Source: Caenimonas soli (lineage in GTDB: Bacteria > Pseudomonadota > Gammaproteobacteria > Burkholderiales > Burkholderiaceae_C). From it: a stretch of 64,000 bases of DNA. Positions 19,467 through 26,696 of this stretch are shown here, in pieces. How positions within the stretch are numbered: the stretch's first letter is position 1; the number at the start of each line of letters is the position of its first letter. Both the position numbers and the translations under genes were made by a program. Location of the stretch: assembly GCF_013155545.1 (NCBI RefSeq), contig NZ_JABJVV010000020.1, positions 1-64,000 of the forward strand, in the 5' to 3' direction. Below the pieces are notes generated by a model. It did not search any database, was not told the DNA's origin, and saw only the letters and a list, made by a program, of their open reading frames with translations.

Positions 19467-19801
19467 GCAGCCATTGTCGAACAAGGGGCAAGCGCGCTGC
19501 GGTCAACCCGGCGACATGGCGGCTATAGTGCAGATACCGAGCGCATTGGCACGTGAGCCTGCAAGCCACTCGGGGAGGAGGGCAATGAGCAGAATAGCCG
19601 GCAAAAGCCAGCTTATCGCGCAGCAATATCCCGCGTCGTTTACCCACGGGCGATCGCGGCATTGCAGGTCCGGATTTATCGGACCACGGCCACATGCCTT
19701 CCAGCAAAATATAGAAGTGCGACAAGCACTTGAACCCGTCCACCGAACCAACTTATCCCGCAACTGCGCGATAAGAGGTTTGAGGGCGCGGGAGATATTA
19801 C
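19467..19801. other. Gene-poor left flank of the cassette array
   Basis: No convincing coding sequence is seen in these 335 bases; composition is less GC-rich than the preceding gene. A local stem pairs CTTATC (about 19752) with GATAAG (about 19770). The right end (ggagatattac) resembles the right arm of the attC sites further on, directly abutting the core site at 19802. I could not find the matching left arm, so this may be a remnant of an attC or an attI-like site. Confidence 0.45.
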
Positions 19802-19808
19802 GTTAGAC
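19802..19808 (+). other. Integron-type core site (R') of cassette 1
   Basis: GTTAGAC fits the GTTRRRY core consensus. Its exact reverse complement, GTCTAAC, occurs after the SUKH gene at 20223-20229. In integron cassettes the 3' R'' box is complementary to the cassette's own 5' R' box, so this defines the left edge of cassette 1, with cleavage expected after the G at 19802. Confidence 0.7.
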
Positions 19809-19823
19809 CGCACGGCAAACATC

Positions 19824-20210
19824 ATGGCCTTCCCTACAACCGTAATCCACGTTGCGGCAGCGGAGCGAGAACTCGGCGTCAAACTGCCACGGGAATACCG
19901 CGAGCGGCTCATGGCCCGGAACGGTGGCGAACTCTCAACGGCAGGCGACGACTGGCAGGTGTTTCCGGTGTTCGACGCAACCAACCGGAAGACCGCAGGA
20001 CGCTCCGCCGGCCATATCGTCTTGGAAACGCGCAGCGCGAGAGCCTGGGAGGGCTTTCCGCAAGGCGCTGTCGCGATTGCTTCGAACGGCGCTGGCGATC
20101 TCCTCGTCCTACTACCCATGGGAACTCCCGGTCAGCTGGATCCTCAAGTGCAGGTTTGGAATCATGAAACTCGTAAGTGCAAGCCGTCCGCCCTTCGTTA
20201 TGACCACTAG
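19824..20210 (+). CDS. SMI1/KNR4 (SUKH) domain protein, cassette 1 gene
   Basis: The 128-residue product has the SUKH N-terminal motif AERELGVKLPREYRERLMARNGGEL and a beta-rich remainder with GAVAIASNGAGDLLVLLP. SUKH proteins are frequent immunity proteins against contact-dependent or polymorphic toxins, though some have other roles. The ATG lies 15 bases after the core site with no clear ribosome site, which is usual for cassette genes. Base composition is visibly lower in GC than the chromosomal neighbours. A stand-alone immunity or defence role is inferred only. Confidence 0.82.
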   Translation: MAFPTTVIHVAAAERELGVKLPREYRERLMARNGGELSTAGDDWQVFPVFDATNRKTAGRSAGHIVLETRSARAWEGFPQGAVAIASNGAGDLLVLLPMGTPGQLDPQVQVWNHETRKCKPSALRYDH

Positions 20211-20222
20211 TTTCCAAGTGCT

Positions 20223-20309
20223 GTCTAACTTGTCAATCGACACGGACCCACAACAGCAGGAGGCGGCTTCGCCGCTTGCGTTGGTGGTCCGGTCATTTTT
20301 ACGTCATCC
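20223..20309. repeat. attC recombination site 1
   Basis: The 87-bp site starts with R'' GTCTAAC (20223-20229) and ends with R' GTCATCC (20303-20309). Inside, GACACGGACC (20239-20248) pairs with GGTCCGGTC (20286-20294), leaving one extrahelical A, and the centre is a GCGGC-TTC-GCCGC hairpin (20263-20275). This imperfect palindrome with conserved ends is the structure recognised by integron integrases. R'' matches the R' of its own cassette at 19802 perfectly. Confidence 0.75.
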
Positions 20310-20329
20310 CTCGTTCGAAACCACCGCGC

Positions 20330-20358
20330 TTGACCGGACGTACGAATAAGCGTACGAT
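20330..20358 (+). promoter_or_regulatory. Promoter of yefM-yoeB with paired GTAC-core operator
   Basis: TTGACC (20330-20335) and TACGAT (20353-20358) are separated by 17 bases, a good sigma-70 promoter. Two CGTACG palindromes (20339-20344 and 20351-20356) lie between and across these boxes with centres 12 bases apart. The E. coli YefM operator likewise consists of two palindromes with TGTACA cores spaced 12 bases, so autorepression by YefM-YoeB is likely. Confidence 0.65.
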
Positions 20359-20379
20359 TGCTGCCATCGGAGAACACCC

Positions 20380-20625
20380 ATGGCTAATCCTGTCACTGCT
20401 AGCGAAGCGCGCGCCAACCTGTACCGGCTGATCGACGAGACGAACGAGTCTCATCGACCCGTGGTGATTGCGGGTAGGCGCAGTAGTGCAGTCCTCGTAT
20501 CGGCCGAGGATTGGGATGCGATTCAGGAGACCCTTTATCTCCTCTCCGTGCCTGGCATGCGTGAATCGATCAAGAAGGGCATGGCCGAGCCTCTTGAGAA
20601 GAGCGCCAGAGAAGTCAAGTGGTGA
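20380..20625 (+). CDS. yefM: YefM/Phd-family antitoxin, cassette 2
   Basis: The 81-residue product has the Phd/YefM DNA-binding N-terminus (MANPVTASEARANLYRLIDETNE) with RPVVIAGRRSSAVLVSAEDWDAIQETLYLL. It ends in a charged, flexible tail (EPLEKSAREVKW) that wraps the toxin. It neutralises the YoeB-like toxin encoded directly downstream and, with it, represses the shared promoter. Its stop overlaps the toxin start. It sits within an integron-type cassette, a common place for toxin-antitoxin genes. Confidence 0.92.
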   Translation: MANPVTASEARANLYRLIDETNESHRPVVIAGRRSSAVLVSAEDWDAIQETLYLLSVPGMRESIKKGMAEPLEKSAREVKW

Positions 20626-20885
20626 AGTGGCAAGTTGTCTATGCGAAGCATGCGCTCAAGGACGCGAAGAAGCTCTCAGCAGCAGGTCTGAAGGAAAAGG
20701 CGCAGGAACTACTGGAGGTGTTGGCGCACGACCCGTTTCAGAACCCCCCTCCGTTCGAGAAGCTTGTTGGCGACCTTGAGGGCGCATATTCCCGCCGTAT
20801 CAACATCCAGCACCGCTTGGTATACGAGGTATTCAAGAAGGAGCGGATGGTTCGAATACTGCGGATGTGGACTCACTATGAGTGA
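20619..20885 (+). CDS. yoeB: YoeB/Txe-family mRNA endonuclease toxin, cassette 2
   Basis: The 88-residue product has the RelE-fold YoeB pattern: AKHALKDAKKL, a PFEKLVGDLEGAYSRRINIQHRLVYEV core, and the C-terminal THYE. The Glu in PFEKL, the Arg in QHRLVY and the terminal His-Tyr correspond to the catalytic residues of YoeB (E46, R65, H83, Y84). It cleaves mRNA on the ribosome when free of antitoxin. Translation starts at one of two adjacent GTG codons (20619 or 20622), overlapping the antitoxin stop. Confidence 0.92.
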   Translation: MVKWQVVYAKHALKDAKKLSAAGLKEKAQELLEVLAHDPFQNPPPFEKLVGDLEGAYSRRINIQHRLVYEVFKKERMVRILRMWTHYE

Positions 20886-20891
20886 CGCGAG

Positions 20892-20972
20892 GGATAACAT
20901 GGCAATCGACACGGACGTCCTGTCGGCGGGCATTCGCCTGCCTGCTGTCCGCCGGTCGTTTCTACGTTAGCT
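20892..20972. repeat. attC recombination site 2
   Basis: The 81-bp site runs from GGATAAC (20892-20898) to GTTAGCT (20966-20972). It shares CAATCGACACGGAC (20903-20916) exactly with attC 1 (20234-20247). GACACGG pairs with CCGGTC at 20952-20957, and GGCGGGC/GCCTGCC at 20925-20942 forms the central stem. The left box GGATAAC is complementary in 6 of 7 bases to the 5' box of its own cassette (GTCATCC, 20303-20309), as expected for an integron cassette. Confidence 0.75.
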
Positions 20973-20975
20973 ATC

Positions 20976-21344
20976 ATGAAACAACCGTATCGTTGGCGCT
21001 GCTTCGCTTGTGACGAGCCGAACGAGCCGTTGGCGATCTCCTGCTCGTCGTGTGGTTTTCCTGCCAGGGCCTCTGGTGCCGAGATTGCCAACGCTCGAGC
21101 TGCCTGGCGCACTGCTCGCAGGCCATACAGCTCCCCCTCAGAGTCGATCGCAGAGTCGCAGGCGAAATGGAGCGGCTGGCGAAAGGGCTGCGCAATCGCC
21201 GGCGCCGCATTGCTAGCGATCAGTGGATACGCTTGGATGGGGTCGCTCTCTTGGCCTCGCTTCGCACTTGCCCTTTTCGCCTGTATGTTTGGCGCGCTCC
21301 TACTTCTGGTGGCATGCGTCGCCAGAGACAGGAGCGATGGCTAA
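20976..21344 (+). CDS. Zinc-ribbon membrane protein, cassette 3 gene
   Basis: The 122-residue product begins MKQPYRWRCFACDEPNEPL and has a CxxC-x11-CxxC zinc ribbon (CFAC...CSSC). A basic linker follows, then two hydrophobic segments (GCAIAGAALLAISGYAWMG and FALALFACMFGALLLLVACV). It is probably an inner-membrane protein with the ribbon in the cytoplasm. The ATG lies three bases after the attC core, typical of cassette genes, and no ribosome site is visible. The function is unknown. Its stop codon is inside the next R''-like box. Confidence 0.7.
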   Translation: MKQPYRWRCFACDEPNEPLAISCSSCGFPARASGAEIANARAAWRTARRPYSSPSESIAESQAKWSGWRKGCAIAGAALLAISGYAWMGSLSWPRFALALFACMFGALLLLVACVARDRSDG

Positions 21345-21352
21345 CAGGTCAA
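21339..21352. repeat. Truncated attC (left arm only) closing cassette 3
   Basis: GGCTAAC (21339-21345) is complementary in 6 of 7 bases to the 5' box of cassette 3 (GTTAGCT, 20966-20972). It is followed after four bases by CAA, the same spacing as in the two complete sites. The rest of an attC (central stem and right arm) is missing and the asparaginase gene begins within 31 bases, so the array appears cut off here. Confidence 0.55.
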
Positions 21353-21375
21353 GTGCGCCGAGGAATAATGTGGGC

Positions 21376-22389
21376 ATGGGCTCATTCGTCCCCCTCATCG
21401 AGCTGCTGCGCGGCGGCACGCTGGAGTCCGTGCATTTCGGCGCCGTGGCCGTCGCCGACGTCAAAGGCAAGGTGCTGGCGCGCGCCGGCGATCCGCAATG
21501 GATCAGCTTCACGCGGTCCACGCTCAAAGCCTTGCAGTCGCTGCCGTTCATGCAGGCGGGTGGTCCCAAGGCCATGGGTTTCTCGCGCGAAAACATCGCG
21601 ATGATGTGTGCCAGCCACAGCGGCGAGCCCATGCATGTGGAGCAGGTGCAGGGCATGCTGGACAAGGCGGGCCTGACGTACAAGGCCTTGCAGTGCGGCT
21701 GCCACGTGCCCATCTTCGCCGACCTCGGGGTCGCGCCCAGGCCCGCGCCCGGCGAGTACGACGAACGCCACCACAACTGCAGCGGCAAGCACGCCGGCTT
21801 CCTGGCCCATTGCGTGCAGCAAGGCTGGCCGGTGGGCCACTACCTCGCGCCGGGCCATCCGCTGCAGCAAGCGATCCGACGCGATATGGCGCGGGCCGTA
21901 GGCTTGGCGCCCGAAGACCTGAAGATGGGCATAGACGGTTGCTCGGCGCCGAACTACGCGATGCCGCTGGCCAGTCTGGCGCGCGGTTATGCGCGGCTTG
22001 CCAGCGGTTTGTCCGATCCCGAGTTCGGCGATAGTTTCGTGCAGCTGGCCGATGCGATGACCTCGCATCCCGAACTGGTGTCCGGCACGGCCCGCAGCGA
22101 CCTGGCCTTCATGCGCGCAGGGCGCGGCGACTGGGTGACCAAGGCCGGCGCGGATGGCGTGCAGGTCGTCGCCAGCCGCAGCCGCCGCCAGGGTTTTGCG
22201 CTGAAGATCGCCGACGGCAATTCGACGGCGCTGAACGCCGCCACGGCGGCCGTGCTGGACCAACTGGGCTGGCTGGATGCGCGCCAGCGGGAGGAACTGC
22301 GGCCCTGGCGCGCCGAGGCGATCGCCAATGCGCGGGGCACGCAGGTGGGTGAACGCCGGCCCGCGTTCAAATTGCAGTCATCGCACTGA
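21376..22389 (+). CDS. L-asparaginase (thermolabile / Rhizobium-type AnsA family)
   Basis: The 337-residue product belongs to the asparaginase II family found in Rhizobium etli. It shows FVPLIELLRGGTLESVHFGAVAV, ENIAMMCASHSGEPMH, NCSGKHAGFLA and GIDGCSAPNYAMPL, the SxxK, Ser-Lys and Cys motifs of this zinc-associated family. It hydrolyses asparagine to aspartate and ammonia and is unrelated to E. coli AnsA/B. I chose ATG 21376 because family members begin at the FVPL segment. The upstream region is cassette DNA, so its original promoter may have been replaced. Confidence 0.85.
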   Translation: MGSFVPLIELLRGGTLESVHFGAVAVADVKGKVLARAGDPQWISFTRSTLKALQSLPFMQAGGPKAMGFSRENIAMMCASHSGEPMHVEQVQGMLDKAGLTYKALQCGCHVPIFADLGVAPRPAPGEYDERHHNCSGKHAGFLAHCVQQGWPVGHYLAPGHPLQQAIRRDMARAVGLAPEDLKMGIDGCSAPNYAMPLASLARGYARLASGLSDPEFGDSFVQLADAMTSHPELVSGTARSDLAFMRAGRGDWVTKAGADGVQVVASRSRRQGFALKIADGNSTALNAATAAVLDQLGWLDARQREELRPWRAEAIANARGTQVGERRPAFKLQSSH

Positions 22390-23776
22390 AATCCGGCATC
22401 GCCGCGCTCGCATAGCCGGCGCAAGCCAGCGACCCGATCGCGATCCGCCCGCCCTGGATCTTCAGCCGCACCGCGCCATGGCTGCGCTCATACACGTCGG
22501 GATGGGCCGTGCGGAACGCCTGCTGTTCCGCGTCGCCCTGGGCCGCCATGCCGTTGACGTAGTGATGGCCGTTGCGCTCCACATGGCGGATGCCCAGCAG
22601 ATTGACCAGCGCCAGGTCTTGCTGCACCGACAGGCCGGCCTGCGTCGTCAGGTCTTCGGCCGACATGAAATAGCGCGCCGCGCCCTCCTGCGCATTCCAT
22701 TGCGCGCAGCGCGCGGCATTGAGGAGCGCCTTGTACAGGCCCTTGCAGGTCTTGGACGAGACGCCCAGGTAGCCGCGCTCGCGCGCCAGCGCGAAGGTGT
22801 CGAGCTCGCCATCCGATTCGTCGATGATCACCGGCTTGCCCAGGTCCGCCGCGCGCAGGTCGGTGTCCAGCGCCAGTTTGCGGGCGATCGGCTGTTCGAT
22901 GAAAAGGGTGGATTCCCACAGCCGCGCCAGGGCGGGTCGGGCGCGGATGCCCGCCACCAGTTCGGTCAGCCCCTGCGCATCGGAATACTGCTCGTTGCCG
23001 TCCAGCGAAACGAAGTAGGGCTGGGGCAGGCGATCGAGCACGGCCGCGATGGCTTCGAGCCGGGCCAGGTCGGCGGCGGTCTGCCCCCCAACCTTGAGCT
23101 TGAAATAGCGGTGGCCATGCGCCTGTATCACTTCTTCCAGCGTTTCCGGCAGGCCGTCGCCAACCCGCTCGTGGAGGTCAGCCGCCGTGATCGCGTCCAG
23201 CATGCCGACGGTGTGGCGCGCCTCGATGGTGCCGGAAGGCCGCAGTGCGGGCAGGAAGCGCTCGAAGTCGAAGCCCGAAAACTCGCGCTGCTGCCCACCG
23301 ATGCCGGGCAAATTGCCCTGCATCGCCTTATAGAAGGAAACCCCGAGATGGCGGCAGAGCGCATCGAGGATCGCGCGGTCGATCAGCGCCGGGCCGTAAC
23401 TCGCCAGCAGCGGGTTATGGCCCTTCGAGGCGGCCGCGTGCAGGTGGCTGTCGTGATGCCGTGCGAAGTGGCCGAAGGCCGTCGCCGGCACTGCATCGCC
23501 CAGGTAAGCCTGGCGCGCCATGCGCAGCACGTCGCGCAGCTGCTCGAAGTTGTCCTCGTTGGACAGCTGCAGGTTCTTGTCGAACCATTTGGGCGCCATC
23601 ATCTCGGCCGCGGCGCCCCATTGGCTCTTGCCGCCCTCCAGTTCGATGCGGGCCCGTGCGAACGCCTGCGGGCATTGGGTGAGTGTGACCACGCCAAAAC
23701 GGAACGGCAGGCGCAGCACGACGGGCCGCTCAGACAGCTCGATCTCGCGCACGGCGAAGCGCAGTTGCTCAGTCAT
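22367..23776 (-). CDS. Enolase-superfamily (mandelate racemase-like) enzyme
   Basis: The 469-residue product shows the enolase-superfamily barrel features: the KLK catalytic Lys pair in HRYFKLKVGG, then metal-ligand segments VSLDGNEQY, FIEQPI and IIDESDGEL. These enzymes abstract a proton alpha to a carboxylate, commonly as sugar-acid dehydratases. The substrate is not readable. The start at 23776 overlaps the end of the upstream isomerase gene by eight bases, placing it last in a seven-gene catabolic cluster. It is longer than the usual 370-400 residues, with an extended segment around residues 60-150. Confidence 0.82.
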   Translation of the reverse strand: MTEQLRFAVREIELSERPVVLRLPFRFGVVTLTQCPQAFARARIELEGGKSQWGAAAEMMAPKWFDKNLQLSNEDNFEQLRDVLRMARQAYLGDAVPATAFGHFARHHDSHLHAAASKGHNPLLASYGPALIDRAILDALCRHLGVSFYKAMQGNLPGIGGQQREFSGFDFERFLPALRPSGTIEARHTVGMLDAITAADLHERVGDGLPETLEEVIQAHGHRYFKLKVGGQTAADLARLEAIAAVLDRLPQPYFVSLDGNEQYSDAQGLTELVAGIRARPALARLWESTLFIEQPIARKLALDTDLRAADLGKPVIIDESDGELDTFALARERGYLGVSSKTCKGLYKALLNAARCAQWNAQEGAARYFMSAEDLTTQAGLSVQQDLALVNLLGIRHVERNGHHYVNGMAAQGDAEQQAFRTAHPDVYERSHGAVRLKIQGGRIAIGSLACAGYASAAMPDFSAMTAI

Positions 23777-24629
23777 GCGCCGCCAAGCCTTCCACGATGC
23801 CTTTGAGGTAACCGATGGAGTGCGCCGCGCAACCCAATCCGTCCGGCACATAGTCGAATGGCTCGACGGCCACGATGCCTTCGTAGCGGCCCATGGCCTG
23901 CATCTGCGCGATGGTCTCAATGATGGGCGCGAAGCGCATCGCGCCCTGGCCCGGTCCGCGGCGATTGGGATCGTTCAGCTGCACATGGGCGATATGGCCC
24001 GACGGCATCCAGCGGGCCATCAGCACTTCGATGGTCTCGGTTTCCACCTGGCCGGCCGCGCTGCAATCGATCATGGTCTTCAGGCCCGGGGAATCGATGG
24101 CATCGACGATGCGCACCGCCTCCGCCACCGAGTTGATGAGATCCGTTTCTCGCGTCGATAGCGGCTCTATGCAGTAGATGACGCCGCAGTCCCGTGCCGT
24201 CAGCGCCACCTGCGCGAAGCATTCGGTCGCGCGCGCCAGGGCCTGCTCATGGCTGGAGCCCGGCGGCACCGAGCGCTGCTTGGGCGAGCCGTGCACCAGG
24301 TAGCTGCCGCCCATCAGGGCGCACAGTTCGATCAACCGCCGCATCACGGCGACGGTGCGGGCGCGCGCGGCCGGGTCGGGGCTCACGATGGACAGGCCCA
24401 CCGGCGCGACCAGCAGCCAGTGCAGGCCGGAGATCCGCAAACCGTGATCCTGCGCGATCCCGCGAAACTGCGTGGCCTGCGCATCGCTCATCCGCATCGG
24501 GTCTTCGGCCAGGGTGAAGGGCGCCACCTCCAGCCCGTCGTAGCCGAGGGCGGCCGCGGTCTTGCATTGCTTCTCGAACGGCATCGGCTGCAGGACCTCG
24601 TTGCACAGCGCGAACTTGAGCAAGCTCAT
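23769..24629 (-). CDS. Sugar phosphate isomerase/epimerase (xylose isomerase-like TIM barrel)
   Basis: The 286-residue product has the AP_endonuc_2 fold: ALCNEVLQPMPFEKQCKTAAALGYDGLEVAPF at the start, GGSYLVHGSPKQR, YCIEPLSTRETDLINSVAEA, MIDCSAAG and HVQLNDPNRRGPGQG. The Glu, Asp, His and Glu metal ligands expected in this family are present. It is likely to interconvert keto-sugars or sugar acids in the pathway encoded by this cluster. It is coupled at both ends: ATGA overlap with tctA upstream and an eight-base overlap downstream. Confidence 0.85.
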   Translation of the reverse strand: MSLLKFALCNEVLQPMPFEKQCKTAAALGYDGLEVAPFTLAEDPMRMSDAQATQFRGIAQDHGLRISGLHWLLVAPVGLSIVSPDPAARARTVAVMRRLIELCALMGGSYLVHGSPKQRSVPPGSSHEQALARATECFAQVALTARDCGVIYCIEPLSTRETDLINSVAEAVRIVDAIDSPGLKTMIDCSAAGQVETETIEVLMARWMPSGHIAHVQLNDPNRRGPGQGAMRFAPIIETIAQMQAMGRYEGIVAVEPFDYVPDGLGCAAHSIGYLKGIVEGLAAHD

Positions 24630-26155
24630 CGTCCCACCAATCCCTTGAAGGAAGCCCAGACTCGGGCGTTGGCCGCCTTGACCGCGCGATTGACGCCGGG
24701 CACATACATCAGCATGGTGAACACCGTAATGGCGGCCAGCAGGGCGCAGATGGGGCGAGTGATGAAAGGCGTGAGGTCGCCGTTGCTGAGGGTCAAGCCG
24801 CGGCGCAGGCTCTTGTCCAGGATGTCTCCCAGCACGATGCCTAGAACGAAAGGCGGTATGGGGTAGTTCTGCCGGCGCAGGATGAAGCCGCAGACGCCGA
24901 TGAACAGCATGATGTAGACGTCGAACAGGCGCGAGGCGATCGCGAAGGCGCCCACGGTGCACAGCACCATGATCACCGGCATGATGATGCTGCGCGGGAT
25001 GCGGATGATCGCCAGCAGCGGCTTGACCAGGAACAGCCCGAAGAACAGCATGCCCAGCGTGGCCAGCAGCGTCATGGCGACCACGTCGTAGACGAATTGC
25101 GGCTGGTTCACCATCAGCATGGGGCCGGGCTGTACGCCGTGGATGATCATCGCCGCCATCAATACCGCCGATGGCGCCGAGCCGGGAATCGCCAGCGCCA
25201 GCGCAGGGATGATCCCGCCGGGGATGGAAGCGTTGTCGCCCGTTTCCGCGGCCATCAGGCCTTCGATGGAGCCCTTGCCGAACAGCTCCTTCTCCTTGCT
25301 GGCCCGGCGTGCCGCCGCGTACGAGGACCAGGCTGCCATGTCCTCGCCGACGCCGGGCAGGATGCCGATGTACACGCCGATCACGCCCGAGCGAAGAATG
25401 GTTCGCCAGTACTGGACCACGTCCTTGATGCGCGGCAGGACCGAGTCGACGCTGTTGAGCATTGCCTTGCGGACGGGCTCGGACAGCACCGTGAGGATCT
25501 CGGCCAGGCCGAAGGCGCCGATCAGCGCCGGGATCAGCGACAGCCCGCCGGACAATTCGCCGTAGCCGAAGGTGAAGCGGTCGTGCGCGTTGATGCCGTC
25601 CTGGCCGATCAGCGTGAGGAACAGGCCGGCGAAGCCCATCAGCCAGCCCTTGACCGGGTCGCTGCCGGCAATGGTGCCCGACATCATCACGCCGAATAGC
25701 GCCAGCCAGAAGAACTCGAAAGCACCGAATGACAGCGCGACCTCGCCCAGGGCTGGGGTCAAGAGTGCCAGGCAGAGGATCCCGAAAAGCGAGCCCGCCA
25801 CCGAGCCGCAGGTGGCGATGCCCATGGCTCGGCCGGCCTGGCCTTTCAGCGCCAGTTGGTAGCCGTCGAGGCAAGCTGCCGCGTTGGCGGCAGTTCCGGG
25901 AATGTTCAGCAGGATGGCGGTGCGGCTGCCGCCGTAGATCGCGCCCACGTAGGCGCAGATCAGGATCAGGATGGCGTCGTTGGGCGGCATCTTGATGGTG
26001 AGTGTGGTCAGCAGCGCAATCGCCAGCGTCGCCGACAAGCCCGGCATGCAGCCGACCAGAATGCCCACCAGGGTCGCCCCCAGCGCGTAAGTGAGCGGCC
26101 AGAAAGTGAAGAAAGTGCCGAGCGACCGGCCCAGCGCGTAGAGGCCTTCGAGCAT
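24626..26155 (-). CDS. tctA: Tripartite tricarboxylate transporter large permease, TctA
   Basis: The 509-residue integral membrane protein has TctA hallmarks: LVGILVGCMPGLSATLAIALL near the N-terminus, AYVGAIYGGSRTAILLNIPGTAANAAACLDG, and a second GILPGVGEDMAAWSSYAAARR repeat. It is the main transport channel, working with TctB and the periplasmic receptor. In this setting it probably imports a sugar acid or related carboxylate. It is followed with overlap by the isomerase gene, linking uptake to catabolism. Confidence 0.94.
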   Translation of the reverse strand: MLEGLYALGRSLGTFFTFWPLTYALGATLVGILVGCMPGLSATLAIALLTTLTIKMPPNDAILILICAYVGAIYGGSRTAILLNIPGTAANAAACLDGYQLALKGQAGRAMGIATCGSVAGSLFGILCLALLTPALGEVALSFGAFEFFWLALFGVMMSGTIAGSDPVKGWLMGFAGLFLTLIGQDGINAHDRFTFGYGELSGGLSLIPALIGAFGLAEILTVLSEPVRKAMLNSVDSVLPRIKDVVQYWRTILRSGVIGVYIGILPGVGEDMAAWSSYAAARRASKEKELFGKGSIEGLMAAETGDNASIPGGIIPALALAIPGSAPSAVLMAAMIIHGVQPGPMLMVNQPQFVYDVVAMTLLATLGMLFFGLFLVKPLLAIIRIPRSIIMPVIMVLCTVGAFAIASRLFDVYIMLFIGVCGFILRRQNYPIPPFVLGIVLGDILDKSLRRGLTLSNGDLTPFITRPICALLAAITVFTMLMYVPGVNRAVKAANARVWASFKGLVGR

Positions 26156-26168
26156 CAGTGAAAGTTCT

Positions 26169-26687
26169 TCATGGCAGCCGCACCAGGAACGCGTACTGGA
26201 ACAGCATGGAGATGGTCACGCTCGCACCCAGCGCGACGGCCGCGGCTACCGCGATGCCGCGCCGCACCTGTCCGGCGGCGCGCCGCTCGGGCAGCTGCAA
26301 GAGGAAGATGTGAAGAAACAGGTATGTGCCGGCCGCTGCCCAGAACGGCAGGCCATGACCCACCAGGCCGCCGGCAAAGCCCAGGCACAAGAAAAGCGTC
26401 AGGGCGGTGCGGCCGAGCGTGGCGCGTCCGGGCTCGCCCCGGCCGGCCGGAGTCAGCGCGCCGCGGGCGACCGAGCGCATGACGATCACGAGCGCCGTGA
26501 GCAGGATCAGCACGCCCAGGATGCCGGGGACCAACCCGGGTGCCGCGAAGCCCGGCACGCCCTGGTTGGCAAGCCGGTCCATGTTCCACGACCCGATGGT
26601 GATGGCAGCGCCAATCACCACCCACACGCCGCCGGAGATGAGGTCGGAGCGCGGTGAGGGGACGCCCTCTTCCGCTTGCGTTTCCAT
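26169..26687 (-). CDS. tctB: Tripartite tricarboxylate transporter small permease, TctB
   Basis: The 172-residue product has four hydrophobic segments (for example LISGGVWVVIGAAITIGSWN and LGVLILLTALVIVMRSV) and the PGLVPGILG motif typical of TctB. It pairs with TctA, whose gene starts 13 bases downstream. ATG 26687 follows nine bases after the stop of the receptor gene, so the three transporter genes form one unit. Confidence 0.9.
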   Translation of the reverse strand: METQAEEGVPSPRSDLISGGVWVVIGAAITIGSWNMDRLANQGVPGFAAPGLVPGILGVLILLTALVIVMRSVARGALTPAGRGEPGRATLGRTALTLFLCLGFAGGLVGHGLPFWAAAGTYLFLHIFLLQLPERRAAGQVRRGIAVAAAVALGASVTISMLFQYAFLVRLP

Positions 26688-26696
26688 CGCGCGCGA

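Noticed and set aside
19752..19775. CTTATC...GATAAG stem considered as a further attC site
   Set aside because: No RYYYAAC box at the proper distance and the arm lengths are unequal; only the right core at 19802 fits.
19465..19806. Plus-strand frame across the left flank of the cassette array
   Set aside because: It starts inside the carboxylase gene in antisense, has no ribosome site, and its composition is not protein-like.
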